A stretch of 64,000 nt of DNA, taken from assembly GCF_023073415.1 (NCBI RefSeq), contig NZ_JADPJL010000024.1, positions 124,001 to 188,000 of the forward strand. The letters are read 5' to 3'. The DNA comes from Bradyrhizobium sp. 190. GTDB lineage: Bacteria > Pseudomonadota > Alphaproteobacteria > Rhizobiales > Xanthobacteraceae. A model generated the notes under the pieces. The model saw nothing but the letters and a program-made list of their open reading frames with translations. It did not search any database and was not told where the DNA came from. Below, in pieces: positions 31,336-42,888 of this stretch (positions are counted from its first letter, which is position 1; each line of letters starts with the position of its first letter). Both the position numbers and the translations under genes were made by a program.

Positions 31336-32768
31336 GACGGCTTCGTCGCATCAAGATCCTCGCAACCCTCGGCCCGGCATCGTCAGACAGCGCGATGATC
31401 CGGAAGCTGTTCGAGGCCGGCGCGGATGTGTTCCGCATCAATATGAGCCACACGCCGCATGACAAAATGCGCGAGTTGGTCAACACCATCCGCAATGTCG
31501 AGAGCAGTTATGGCCGCCCGATCGGCATCCTAGTCGACCTGCAGGGGCCGAAGCTGCGCCTCGGCGCATTCGCCGAAGGTTCGACCCAGCTCAAGAACGG
31601 CCAGAGTTTCGTGCTCGATTCCGACAAGACGCCGGGCGACAACAACCGCGTGCAGTTGCCGCACCCGGAAATCCTCGCAGCACTTCGGCCGGGCCATGCG
31701 CTGCTGCTCGACGACGGCAAGGTGCGCCTGATCGCCGAGGAAACTTCGCCCGAACGCGCGGTGACGCGGGTGGTGATCGGCGGCAAGATGTCGGATCGCA
31801 AAGGTGTGAGCCTGCCCGATACCGACCTGCCGGTATCGGCGATGACGCCGAAGGATCGCGCCGATCTCGAAGCAGCGCTTGTGACCGGCGTCGACTGGAT
31901 CGCGCTCTCCTTCGTGCAGCGCGCCGAGGACGTCAACGAAGCCAAGCGGATGATCCGCGGCCGCGCTGCTGTGATGGCCAAGATCGAGAAGCCGCAGGCG
32001 ATCGACCGTCTTGCCGAAATTATCGACGCTTCCGATGCGCTGATGGTTGCGCGCGGCGACCTCGGCGTCGAACTGCCGCTGGAGCGGGTGCCGAGCCTGC
32101 AGAAACAAATGACGCGCATGGCGCGCGGCGCCGGCAAGCCGGTGGTGATCGCCACCCAGATGCTGGAATCGATGATCCAGGCGCCAGTGCCGACGCGCGC
32201 GGAAGTTTCCGACGTCGCGACCGCCGTCTATGAAGGCGCCGACGCCATCATGCTGTCGGCCGAATCGGCCGCCGGCAAATTCCCGGTCGAAGCGGTCTCG
32301 ACCATGAACCGCATCGGCGAGGAAGTGGAGCGCGACCCGATCTATCGCTCGGTGCTGTCGGCGCAGCGGCCCGACCCGGAGAATACGGTCGGCGACGCGA
32401 TTGCCGACGCCGCGCGGCAGATCGCCGAGACGCTGGAATTGTCGGCGATCATCTGCTGGACCTCTTCGGGCTCAACCGGCATCCGCGTCGCGCGCGAGCG
32501 GCCGAAGCCGCCGGTGGTGGCGATCACGCCGAATATCGCCACGGGGCGCAAATTGTCCGTCGTCTGGGGCGTGCATTGCGTGGTGGCCGAAGACGCCCAC
32601 GACCAGGACGACATGGTCGATCGCGCCGGCTCCATTGCTTTTCGTGACGGCTTCGCCAAGGCCGGCCAGCGCGTGATCATCGTCGCCGGCGTGCCGCTCG
32701 GCATTCCCGGCACCACCAACATGGTGCGCATCGCCATTGTCGAGCCGGAGGGCGAGGCGAAGAAGTGA
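31332..32768 (+). CDS. pyk: Pyruvate kinase
   Basis: A 478-residue enzyme that makes pyruvate and ATP from phosphoenolpyruvate and ADP. ILATLGPASS (about 8-17) and the active-site MAKIEKPQAID segment (Lys near 218) are intact, with the substrate loop MVARGDLGVELP near 239. The C-terminal domain is complete. I start it at ATG 31332, which overlaps the DUF1036 stop by four bases; a much longer in-frame start is a shadow of that gene. Confidence 0.96.
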   Translation: MRRLRRIKILATLGPASSDSAMIRKLFEAGADVFRINMSHTPHDKMRELVNTIRNVESSYGRPIGILVDLQGPKLRLGAFAEGSTQLKNGQSFVLDSDKTPGDNNRVQLPHPEILAALRPGHALLLDDGKVRLIAEETSPERAVTRVVIGGKMSDRKGVSLPDTDLPVSAMTPKDRADLEAALVTGVDWIALSFVQRAEDVNEAKRMIRGRAAVMAKIEKPQAIDRLAEIIDASDALMVARGDLGVELPLERVPSLQKQMTRMARGAGKPVVIATQMLESMIQAPVPTRAEVSDVATAVYEGADAIMLSAESAAGKFPVEAVSTMNRIGEEVERDPIYRSVLSAQRPDPENTVGDAIADAARQIAETLELSAIICWTSSGSTGIRVARERPKPPVVAITPNIATGRKLSVVWGVHCVVAEDAHDQDDMVDRAGSIAFRDGFAKAGQRVIIVAGVPLGIPGTTNMVRIAIVEPEGEAKK

Positions 32769-32824
32769 TGGCGTACGTTGCGCCGGAGCGCACGCAGGCG
32801 CGAACCCGGAAATGACAACGCCAA

Positions 32825-33250
32825 TTACTGCAGCGTCGCGTCCAGCTTGATCTCGGTGTTCAGAAGTTTCGACACCGGGCAACCGGCCTTGGCCTTGCCC
32901 GCGAGTTCCTGAAATTTTGCATCGTCCGCGCCCGGGATCTTCGCATTCAGCGTTAGATGAACCGAGGTGATCGCAAAACCATCGCCCTGCTTTTCCAACG
33001 TGACGTCGGCCTTGGTTTCCATGTGTTCGGCGGTGAGCTTGGCTTCGCCCAAAATCAGCGACAGCGCCATGGTGAAGCAGGCGGCGTGCGCGGCACCGAT
33101 CAATTCTTCCGGATTGGAGCCGGGCTTGCCCTCGAAGCGGCTGGCGAAGCCGTAAGGGTAATCGTTCAGCGCGCCGCTCTTGGTCGAGATCGCGCCCTTG
33201 CCGTCCTTGATGCCGCCCTGCCACTTGGCGGATCCTGATGTCGTCGTCAT
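32825..33250 (-). CDS. OsmC/Ohr family peroxidase
   Basis: A 141-residue OsmC-fold protein. Its two catalytic cysteines are present: one in GAAHAACFTMALSL (about 45-58) and one in AKAGCPVSKLL (about 121-131). It reduces organic hydroperoxides with dithiol reductants. NPEELIGAAHAACF is nearer the OsmC/YedF-like branch than classic Ohr. ATG 33250 has AGGAG upstream. A 21-bp palindrome lies 55 bases upstream. Confidence 0.88.
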   Translation of the reverse strand: MTTTSGSAKWQGGIKDGKGAISTKSGALNDYPYGFASRFEGKPGSNPEELIGAAHAACFTMALSLILGEAKLTAEHMETKADVTLEKQGDGFAITSVHLTLNAKIPGADDAKFQELAGKAKAGCPVSKLLNTEIKLDATLQ

Positions 33251-33304
33251 CGCATGCTCCTGATTGCGATTGAACCCGTCGATAAGCCGCAGCGTGGCAA
33301 ATGG

Positions 33305-33325
33305 TTGCGACAAAGCGTGTCGCAA
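33305..33325. promoter_or_regulatory. Palindrome TTGCGACA-N5-TGTCGCAA upstream of osmC
   Basis: Perfect 8-bp arms around AAGCG, 55 bases before the OsmC start and 16 bases after the tetR stop. It has the size of a MarR- or TetR-type operator. It has no T run, so it is a poor terminator for tetR. Confidence 0.5.
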
Positions 33326-33340
33326 ACGGAAGCGAAGTTT

Positions 33341-34015
33341 CTACGCCCCGACCAGCGCCTTCGCCGGCAGCACCGCCTGCACCACGAGGCCGCGGGCGCG
33401 GGCATCCATCACGCCGACCGCGCGCAGCGCCAATAATGTGACCGTTTGCACGGCGTCGCGCAGCTTCGCGGGATCATCCAGGTTCTCGGGCGCCAGCGGG
33501 CCAACCAGCGATTCATGCAGCGCGCCGAGCAGTGCGGTCGCGGCGAGCGCCGTATCCTGCGCGGGGAGATGTCCGGCGCGCACCGCGGCGTCGATTCTGG
33601 CAGCGATCTCGCCGGAGATTTCGCGGCGGCTGGCGAGCCGCGACACCGAAACGTCGACATCGACAGGTTCGGCCAGAATGCCCCAGGCGAGCTTGCGCTG
33701 TGACAGCACATGCACGGCAACGGTGGTGACGGCGCCGGCCAGCGCCGAGGACGGCCCCGGCGCGGCATCCGCAGCGCGGCGGATCGCGGCCAGTTCGTCG
33801 CGCGAGACCTCGGCGATCAGTTCGGAAATCAGCTCGGCCTTGGAGGGGAAGTAGCGGTAGACGGTACCGGCCGCGACATTGGCGCGGACCGCAACCGGGG
33901 CGATCTGCACCGCCGCCATGCCGCCCTCGGCCGCAGCATCCCGCGCCGCCGCCAGGATGGCGCTACGCCGCGCCGCCAGCCGCTTTACGACCTGATGGGT
34001 TCGCCGATAGACCAT
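33341..34015 (-). CDS. TetR-family transcriptional regulator
   Basis: A 224-residue protein: HTH domain (about 16-62; AARDAAAEGGMAAVQI, then VAAGTVYRYFPSKAEL) and a helical ligand domain. The YRYF element is typical. The effector and targets are unknown. The pseudogene upstream and osmC downstream are possible neighbours in function. Confidence 0.88.
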   Translation of the reverse strand: MVYRRTHQVVKRLAARRSAILAAARDAAAEGGMAAVQIAPVAVRANVAAGTVYRYFPSKAELISELIAEVSRDELAAIRRAADAAPGPSSALAGAVTTVAVHVLSQRKLAWGILAEPVDVDVSVSRLASRREISGEIAARIDAAVRAGHLPAQDTALAATALLGALHESLVGPLAPENLDDPAKLRDAVQTVTLLALRAVGVMDARARGLVVQAVLPAKALVGA

Positions 34016-34122
34016 GGCGCGTGTTCCGTCCCCCCGGCGCGCCCTCGAGCCCCGTGGAGCCCTGCCAGAACGCGCACACCTTCAACGTCTTGAGCGATAA
34101 GCGCACTCATCGCTTTGAAGAA

Positions 34123-34138
34123 GTGAACAACTATTCAC
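34123..34138. promoter_or_regulatory. Inverted repeat GTGAA-N6-TTCAC upstream of tetR
   Basis: Perfect 5-bp arms around CAACTA, 108 bases upstream of the tetR start. It fits a self-operator. Confidence 0.35.
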
Positions 34139-34287
34139 GCCTGATGACAAGACAGTTTTGCAACGCTTTTCGGGGAGGATTTGTCGGCCAAGGCGCTTCC
34201 GAATGCCGCGTTGCGGGCGGCGTTCATCAAACAGCGAACGATGATTTCACGCCCCTGCGCATGTTCGCCTCCATCGCGTCGCGCCGT

Positions 34288-34642
34288 TCACGCCCCCGCC
34301 GCAACCAGTTTTGGCGCCGGCTCATGCCGCCACCAGGATCCGGCGCGGCGCAGGATCAGCGCGGCCACGACCAGCGTGGCGCCAAGGCCGGTCGGGATAC
34401 CGGTGAACATGTAGCAGCCGATGAAGACCACGACGACGCCGAGCGCCGGAAGCTCGTAAGCGCGAAACCCGGTCTTCACTCCAATGCGAACCAGGAAGGC
34501 GATCGGGATCGCCTTCACCATCATGTCGTACCTGAAGAGATAGGGCGTGGTGAGCAGCGTACCGGCGGCAAGCGCTGCGGCCTTCAGAGTGTAGGGCACG
34601 CGGCTTCGCCACACCAGCGCCAGCACCACGGCCGTTTTTCAT
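34288..34642 (-). pseudogene. Remnant of a DUF2029 (GT87) glycosyltransferase
   Basis: About 113 codons match the C-terminal end of DUF2029/PimE-type membrane mannosyltransferases: hydrophobic helices with TTPYLFRYDMMVKAIPIAFL and a basic end. The family is about 400 residues, so roughly three quarters are missing. Reading upstream, the frame meets a TGA near 34643, at the edge of a palindromic repeat (34645-34760), and nrdB follows. The open frame is still intact within the remnant, so the truncation may be recent. Confidence 0.7.
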
Positions 34643-34644
34643 TG

Positions 34645-34760
34645 TCGTCCCTGCGAACGCAGGGACCCATACCGCGTGATCTATCGATAACGCCGTATGG
34701 CAGACGCCTGCTTACGCAACTACGTTCGGTGGCTATGGGTCCCTGCGTTCGCAGGGACGA
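34645..34760. repeat. Palindromic repeat, CGTCCCTGCGAACGCAGGGAC family
   Basis: The left arm (34646-34671) and right arm (34734-34759) are perfect reverse complements over 26 bp; each arm contains its own palindrome CCCTGCG-AA-CGCAGGG. The 62-base centre is not symmetrical. It sits exactly at the truncation of the glycosyltransferase remnant. Confidence 0.75.
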
Positions 34761-34783
34761 CGGGCTGCGGGAGCAGGCCGTCC

Positions 34784-35914
34784 CTACTCCCAGCTCAGCG
34801 CGCCGCCGTTCTGATATTCGATCACCCGTGTCTCGAAGAAGTTCTTCTCCTTCTTCAGATCCATCGCCTCCGACATCCAGGGAAACGGATTCTCGGTTTC
34901 GTCGAACACCCGCGCCAGTCCAAGCTGCGCGCAACGGCGGTTGGCGATGAAGTGCATGTAGCTCTCGCACAGCGCTGCATTCAGGCCGAGGAAACCGCGC
35001 GGCATGGTGTCCCGCCCGTAGGCCGCCTCCAGTTCGGCCGCCTCGCGCACCATGGCGCGGACCTCGTCCTGAAAGGCTTTCGTCCACAGATGCGGATTCT
35101 CGATCTTGATCTGGTTAATGACGTCAATACCGAAGTTCAGATGAATCGATTCATCGCGCAGGATGTACTGGTACTGCTCGGCGATGCCGACCATCTTGTT
35201 GCGGCGGCCGAGCGAGAGGATCTGGGCGAACCCCGTATAGAACCACATGCCCTCGAAGATGACGTAGAAGGCGACGAGATCGCGCAGGAACGCCTGGTCG
35301 GCTTCCGGCGTCCCGGTCTTGAAATCGGGATCGTCGAGGTGCTGGGTATGCTTCAGCGCCCAGGCCGCCTTGTCGGTGATCGACGGCACCTCGCGATACA
35401 TGTTGAACAGCTCGCCCTCGTCGAGGCCGAGGCTTTCGACGATGTACTGGAAGGTGTGGGTGTGCACGGCCTCCTCGAAGGACTGCCGCAACAGATATTG
35501 CCGGCACTCCGGATTGGTCAAATGGCGGTAGATCGCGAGCACGATGTTGTTGGCGACGAGGCTTTCGGAGGCCGCGAAGAAGCCGAGGTTACGCTTGATG
35601 GCGCGGCGCTCGTCTTCCGTCAAGCCGTCGCGCGATTTCCAAAGCGCGATGTCGGCCTGCATCGAGACTTCGGTCGGCATCCAGTGATTGTTGCAGCCGG
35701 CGAGATACTTCTCCCATGCCCATTTGTATTTCAGCGGCAGCAGTTGATTGACGTCGGCGCGGCAATTGATCATCCGCTTGTCGTCGACGGATACCCGTCC
35801 GCCGCTGCGGTCAATCGTGCCGAGGCCGGTTTGATCGGCCGCAACAGTGATTTGAGCCACCAAGGAAGGCGGCATCTGGCGCGCGGGCGCAGCGGGTTCT
35901 GACCAGTCGAGCAT
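34784..35914 (-). CDS. nrdB: Ribonucleoside-diphosphate reductase subunit beta (class I)
   Basis: A 376-residue NrdB. Dinuclear-metal ligands are visible as glutamates and histidines in EEAVHTHTFQ (about 166-175) and DESIHLNFG (about 264-272), and the radical tyrosine region follows FAASESLVANN. The C-terminal residues for NrdA binding are present. ATG 35914 follows AAGGA. It lies 26 bases after nrdA, and both are under the B12 riboswitch at 38985. Confidence 0.94.
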   Translation of the reverse strand: MLDWSEPAAPARQMPPSLVAQITVAADQTGLGTIDRSGGRVSVDDKRMINCRADVNQLLPLKYKWAWEKYLAGCNNHWMPTEVSMQADIALWKSRDGLTEDERRAIKRNLGFFAASESLVANNIVLAIYRHLTNPECRQYLLRQSFEEAVHTHTFQYIVESLGLDEGELFNMYREVPSITDKAAWALKHTQHLDDPDFKTGTPEADQAFLRDLVAFYVIFEGMWFYTGFAQILSLGRRNKMVGIAEQYQYILRDESIHLNFGIDVINQIKIENPHLWTKAFQDEVRAMVREAAELEAAYGRDTMPRGFLGLNAALCESYMHFIANRRCAQLGLARVFDETENPFPWMSEAMDLKKEKNFFETRVIEYQNGGALSWE

Positions 35915-35940
35915 TGTCGTTTCCTTCTTTTCTTGTCTGC

Positions 35941-38859
<2,919 letters not shown>

Positions 38860-38984
38860 CGGCAGACCCCGTAGTGTTGTTGGGGCTGGATGTCTTGGGC
38901 GACGCTGCAGTGGGCGCCGGGCGCAAAGCACCGGCATGATTCTGCGAGCGACCGCCGGGACACCCCGCCCGTGGACGTTTTTCG

Positions 38985-39185
38985 GTGTCGCGGCAGGTCT
39001 CCTGGCTCGCAGGTCAGCGTCGTACCCGGTCTTCCCAATGCGTGGCCGCATCAGTGACGTGAAATCGGGAACAACTCACTGCTTACAGTTGCGGGGGCAG
39101 CGCCGGACTCTCGCGCGTTCGCGCGATTCACCAGCTTCCCTCTTAGCCACCAGCTGTTGAGGTCTGGCGGACCGTGACATCTACA
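38985..39185 (-). ncRNA. Cobalamin riboswitch controlling nrdA-nrdB
   Basis: On the minus strand the B12 box GCTGCCCCCGCAACTGTAAGC (39081-39101) and the closing GCCAGGAGACCTGCC (38992-39006) are present, with CTAAGAGGGAAG near 39145. TTGACA at 39208-39213 (minus) may be the -35. It ends about 125 bases before the nrdA start. Adenosylcobalamin binding should reduce expression of the B12-independent reductase. Confidence 0.92.
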
Positions 39186-39338
39186 TGTGGTAGTATTCGC
39201 GAGGAAGTGTCAATGGGCCGTTAAGATCAATGCCCGCTATTCAAGAAAAAATTATCCGGCCGGTGGATGAGAAGCACGGGAAGCTGATTCTTTCTCCGCG
39301 CGAAAGCCCGTTTTCCCCGTTATCCCGGCCGTATCAGC

Positions 39339-40760
39339 TCATGACGTCGCATAGGGCGCGAAGCGGGACCGCGTTTCGTCGATTCGCAAGGCCCGGCCGA
39401 CCGGTGGAAACGCGCGCTGCGGACAATCCGGCCGTTCGCACACCTTGCAGCCCATGCCGATCGGCGTCGCCAGTGACGGATCGATCTTGAGGCCCTGCGA
39501 ATAGACGATTCGCTCCGCATGGCGAACGTCGCATCCCAGCGCGACCGCAAACGTCTTGGCGGGCGCTCCGTAGCCTCCTCTGCCATGCGACACGGTCCGG
39601 GCAACCCAGAGATAGGTTCGCTCATCGGGCATCCGCGCCAGCTGCGTCAGGATACGCCCCGGGCTGGCGAAGGCCTCATAAACGTTCCACAGCGGACAGG
39701 TCCCGCCGACCCGTGAAAAATGGAAATCGGTCGCCGATTGGCGCTTCGATATGTTTCCGGCGCGATCGACGCGGATGAAGAAGAACGGCACGCCCCGCGC
39801 GTTGTGGCGCTGCAGGGTGCTCAGCCGGTGACAGATCGTTTCAAAACCCACGCCGAACCGGTGACTGAGCAACTCGATGTCGTAACGGCACCGCTCCGCC
39901 TCGGCCAGGAAAGCGGAGTAAGGCAAAATCAGCGCACCGGCGAAATAGTTCGCGAGCCCGATGCGGGCGAGCCCGCGCGATTCGTCGCTGCTGAACTTTG
40001 CCTTGTCGACGATTGCGCGGATCGCCTCGTCCAGTTCCAGAATGGCGATCTGCGTCGCGAGCTGAAACGCCTGCTGGCCGGGATCAAGGCTCGGCGATAG
40101 CCGCAGCGTTCGTGTGCGGCCATCGAACATGCGCTGCGTTCCCGATCCCAGCTCGTCAATCGCGTCGATCAGGACAGTCACGCCGTGCCGGCTTTCGAGA
40201 TACGACACCAGGCTTGGCGTCATCCGCCCGATAGGTAACTCCATGCGGCCGGCGATCGCTTCCGCCGCATCGTCGAGCTCGGCAATGTGGTTGTGCTGCA
40301 GATAGAAGAAGTCGCGGACTTCCTCGAACGGCGTGGACGGCAGAACCGCCGCTGCGGCCTGACGGTCGTCGCCGAGCCGCGCGGAGATTGCCTCATACTG
40401 CTCGGCGGCGTGGCGATATTTGCGGTTGAGATTGACCAGCGCGCGCCCGACCGCGGGCATGTTCTGCGCGAGTTCGCGAAGTTCAGCGACCGCGATCGAC
40501 TCTCCCAGTGAAGGGTCCGCCAGCGCTTCGCGGAGGTCCGAGATCAGGCGCGCCTCGTCGCCCTCGGCGAATGACTGCACGTCAAGGCCGAACACCGAAT
40601 TGAGCGCCAGCAGCACCGGTACCGTGAGCGGACGCTGATTGTTTTCCAGTTGGTTGAGGTAGCTGAGCGAGATCCCGAGTTTGCCGGCAAGTGCCGCCTG
40701 CGTCAGGCGCTGCTCCTCACGCAGTCTTTTCAACCGCACGCCCATGAAGGTCTTTTTCAT
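39339..40760 (-). CDS. XRE/IrrE-type regulator of short-chain fatty acid metabolism (MccR/RamB-like)
   Basis: A 473-residue regulator. An XRE HTH (about 8-62, SLSYLNQLENNQRPL), an ImmA/IrrE-like middle domain (about 190-310) and the DUF2083 C-terminus (about 320-473) with Cys-rich MGCKVCERPDCPQRAFP are all present. This architecture is that of RamB, ScfR and MccR, which sense acyl-CoA and control the methylcitrate or glyoxylate cycle. Divergence from prpDCB supports that role. I start it at ATG 40760; earlier in-frame codons cross its operators. Confidence 0.9.
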   Translation of the reverse strand: MKKTFMGVRLKRLREEQRLTQAALAGKLGISLSYLNQLENNQRPLTVPVLLALNSVFGLDVQSFAEGDEARLISDLREALADPSLGESIAVAELRELAQNMPAVGRALVNLNRKYRHAAEQYEAISARLGDDRQAAAAVLPSTPFEEVRDFFYLQHNHIAELDDAAEAIAGRMELPIGRMTPSLVSYLESRHGVTVLIDAIDELGSGTQRMFDGRTRTLRLSPSLDPGQQAFQLATQIAILELDEAIRAIVDKAKFSSDESRGLARIGLANYFAGALILPYSAFLAEAERCRYDIELLSHRFGVGFETICHRLSTLQRHNARGVPFFFIRVDRAGNISKRQSATDFHFSRVGGTCPLWNVYEAFASPGRILTQLARMPDERTYLWVARTVSHGRGGYGAPAKTFAVALGCDVRHAERIVYSQGLKIDPSLATPIGMGCKVCERPDCPQRAFPPVGRALRIDETRSRFAPYATS

Positions 40761-40774
40761 CGCATCACCTTCGC

Positions 40775-40786
40775 AAACTTTGCAAA
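40775..40786. promoter_or_regulatory. RamB/MccR-like operator AAACTTTGCAAA
   Basis: The 12-base sequence matches the known RamB consensus core ACTTTGCAAA; TTTGCAAA (40779-40786) is a palindrome. It lies 15 bases upstream of the regulator ATG, as expected for autoregulation. Confidence 0.6.
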
Positions 40787-40800
40787 TCGACCAGGTTTTC

Positions 40801-40858
40801 TTCGCAATATTATGCTTTTTCAGCCATTTCGACGGTGCATTTTTGTAGATATTGCGAA
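40801..40858. promoter_or_regulatory. Paired sites TTCGCAATAT ... ATATTGCGAA between mccR-type gene and prp operon
   Basis: TTCGCAATAT (40801-40810) and its exact reverse complement ATATTGCGAA (40849-40858) are 38 bases apart in the 135-base divergent region. Each carries the TTCGCAA core, a variant of TTTGCAA. Two such sites could support looping or control of both promoters. Confidence 0.5.
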
Positions 40859-40895
40859 GTCGCGAGGAAATAACAAGTCGTCCGGAGCAGGAAAA

Positions 40896-41327
40896 ATGCA
40901 TTCAGCGGCGTCGCCCAACCTCCATCCGGACGAGACCCGGTTCGTGGAGATGGTGTTTCCGGAGCAGGCCAATCACTACGGCACGCTGTTCGGCGGCCAT
41001 GCGCTGAGCCTGATGGGCAAGGCGGCATTCGTCACGGCAACGCGGCACGCCCGCCAGAGCGTTGTGATGGCGACCTCGGACAGAATCGAATTTCACGAGC
41101 CCGTCCATGTCGGCGAACTCGTCGAGCTCGTTGCGCAGGTCGTACGCGTCGGCCGCAGCTCGATGACGGTTGCTGTCGACATGATCCGCGAAGACTTGAT
41201 CACCGGCCGGCGGAAATCCGCGGTGCGCGGAACGTTCGAGATGGTCGCGGTGAACGAATTCGGCCGTCCGGTCCCGATCGCGCAACCAACCATAACCGAT
41301 CCAATCCAGAAGGAAGCTGCGTCTTGA
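40896..41327 (+). CDS. Hotdog-fold acyl-CoA thioesterase
   Basis: A 143-residue single-domain hotdog protein. The ETRFVEMVFPEQANHYGTLFGG stretch (parts seen at about 14-35) and HALSLMGKAAFVTATRHA form the active-site helix region of the BACH/YciA group. It would hydrolyse acyl-CoA, perhaps propionyl-CoA or other short chains to relieve CoA sequestration. It heads the prp operon and overlaps the prpD start by four bases (TTGA). Confidence 0.85.
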   Translation: MHSAASPNLHPDETRFVEMVFPEQANHYGTLFGGHALSLMGKAAFVTATRHARQSVVMATSDRIEFHEPVHVGELVELVAQVVRVGRSSMTVAVDMIREDLITGRRKSAVRGTFEMVAVNEFGRPVPIAQPTITDPIQKEAAS

Positions 41328-42877
41328 AACAGCATAGCGTTCGTACGTTCAAATCGGCCGACCATCTCGCGCGCGCCGGGCAACTGGCCTGGAAGATCGC
41401 CGAGGTCGCTGCCGACCCCGTCATGGTCGAGAGCGATGTGGTGGAAATGCTGGGCAACCGCATCATCGACAACGCCGCTGTCGCTGCCGCCTCGGTCGCG
41501 CGGCGTCCCGTGGTCAGTGCGCGAGCGCAAGCCGAGGCGCATCCGTTCCAGCCGGGAGCCACCGTGTTCGGGTTGACACGATCGCAGCGGATTTCGCCGG
41601 AATGGGCCGCCTGGGCCAACGGCGTCGCCGTCCGCGAACTCGATTTCCACGACACATTCCTCGCCGCGGACTATTCACATCCCGGCGACAACATTCCGCC
41701 GGTGCTGGCTGTCGCCCAGCATTGCGGGCTGACGGGCGCGGACCTCGTTCGCGGGCTGGCGGCGGCTTACGAAATCCAGGTCGATCTCGTGAAGGGCATC
41801 TGCCTGCACGAGCACAAGATCGATCACATCGCCCATCTCGGCCCGTCTGCTTCCGCCGGGATCGGCGCGCTGCTCGGTTTGCCTGTCGAGATGATCTATC
41901 AGGCCGTTCAGCAGGCGCTCCACGTCACCACGACCACGCGGCAGTCGCGCAAGGGCGAGATTTCGAGCTGGAAAGCCTATGCGCCGGCCTTCGCGGGCAA
42001 GATGGCGATTGAAGCCGTCGATCGCGTGATGCGCGGCGAAGGCGCGCCGTCACCCGCCTATGAGGGCGAGGACGGCTTCATCGCCTGGCTGCTCGGCGGC
42101 CCCGGCGCGGAATACACGGTGCCGTTGCCGGAAAATGGCGAACCCAAGCGCGCCATTCTCGACACCTACACCAAGGAACACTCGGCCGAATATCAGAGCC
42201 AGGCCCTGATCGACCTCGCACGCCGGCTGGGACCGAAGATCGGCGATCTCTCGAAAATCGAAAGCATCCTCATCCACACCAGCCATCACACCCACTACGT
42301 CATCGGCACCGGCGCCAACGATCCGCAGAAGATGGACCCGAAGGCGAGCCGCGAAACGCTCGACCATTCGATCATGTATATTTTCGCGGTCGCGCTCGAA
42401 GACGGCGGCTGGCATCACGAGCGATCCTATGCGCCCGAGCGTGCGGGCCGCGAAGCGACGATCGCGCTGTGGCGCAAGATCTCGACGGTCGAAGATCCCG
42501 CATGGACCCGCCGCTACCACAGCCACGACCCGAAGGAAAAAGCGTTCGGCGGCCGTGTCGTCGTGAAGCTAAAGGGCGGCTCTGTCATCAGCGACGAAAT
42601 TGCGCTGGCTGATGCGCATCCGCTGGGAGCCCGCCCATTCAAGCGGCCGGACTATATCAGGAAATTCCGCAACCTGGCGGAAGGCGTGATCGCCGCGACT
42701 GAGCAGGATCGCTTCATCGCAACGGTGGAAAAGCTGGCCTTGCTGAAGTCAGGCGAACTGACCGACCTCACCTTCACGGTCGATCCAAAATTCCTCGGCA
42801 GCACATCGACGCACGGCATCTTCGACTGGCGTGACGCCAACCCGGTTGCGGTCCAGCGCGCCGCCGGCAATCGATAA
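41324..42877 (+). CDS. prpD: 2-Methylcitrate dehydratase (MmgE/PrpD family)
   Basis: A 517-residue MmgE/PrpD-family protein that dehydrates 2-methylcitrate to methylaconitate. RELDFHDTFLAADYSHPGDN (about 105-124) and KGEISSWKAYAPAFAGKMA (about 209-227) are diagnostic. It starts with TTG 41324 in the overlap with the thioesterase. Length is normal. The genes for methylcitrate synthase and methylisocitrate lyase follow. Confidence 0.93.
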   Translation: MKQHSVRTFKSADHLARAGQLAWKIAEVAADPVMVESDVVEMLGNRIIDNAAVAAASVARRPVVSARAQAEAHPFQPGATVFGLTRSQRISPEWAAWANGVAVRELDFHDTFLAADYSHPGDNIPPVLAVAQHCGLTGADLVRGLAAAYEIQVDLVKGICLHEHKIDHIAHLGPSASAGIGALLGLPVEMIYQAVQQALHVTTTTRQSRKGEISSWKAYAPAFAGKMAIEAVDRVMRGEGAPSPAYEGEDGFIAWLLGGPGAEYTVPLPENGEPKRAILDTYTKEHSAEYQSQALIDLARRLGPKIGDLSKIESILIHTSHHTHYVIGTGANDPQKMDPKASRETLDHSIMYIFAVALEDGGWHHERSYAPERAGREATIALWRKISTVEDPAWTRRYHSHDPKEKAFGGRVVVKLKGGSVISDEIALADAHPLGARPFKRPDYIRKFRNLAEGVIAATEQDRFIATVEKLALLKSGELTDLTFTVDPKFLGSTSTHGIFDWRDANPVAVQRAAGNR

Positions 42878-42888
42878 GGGAGATTGAG

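Noticed and set aside
39181..39193. CTACATGTGGTAG as an NrdR box
   Set aside because: Only one weak site is present, whereas NrdR operators are paired, and the match to consensus is poor.
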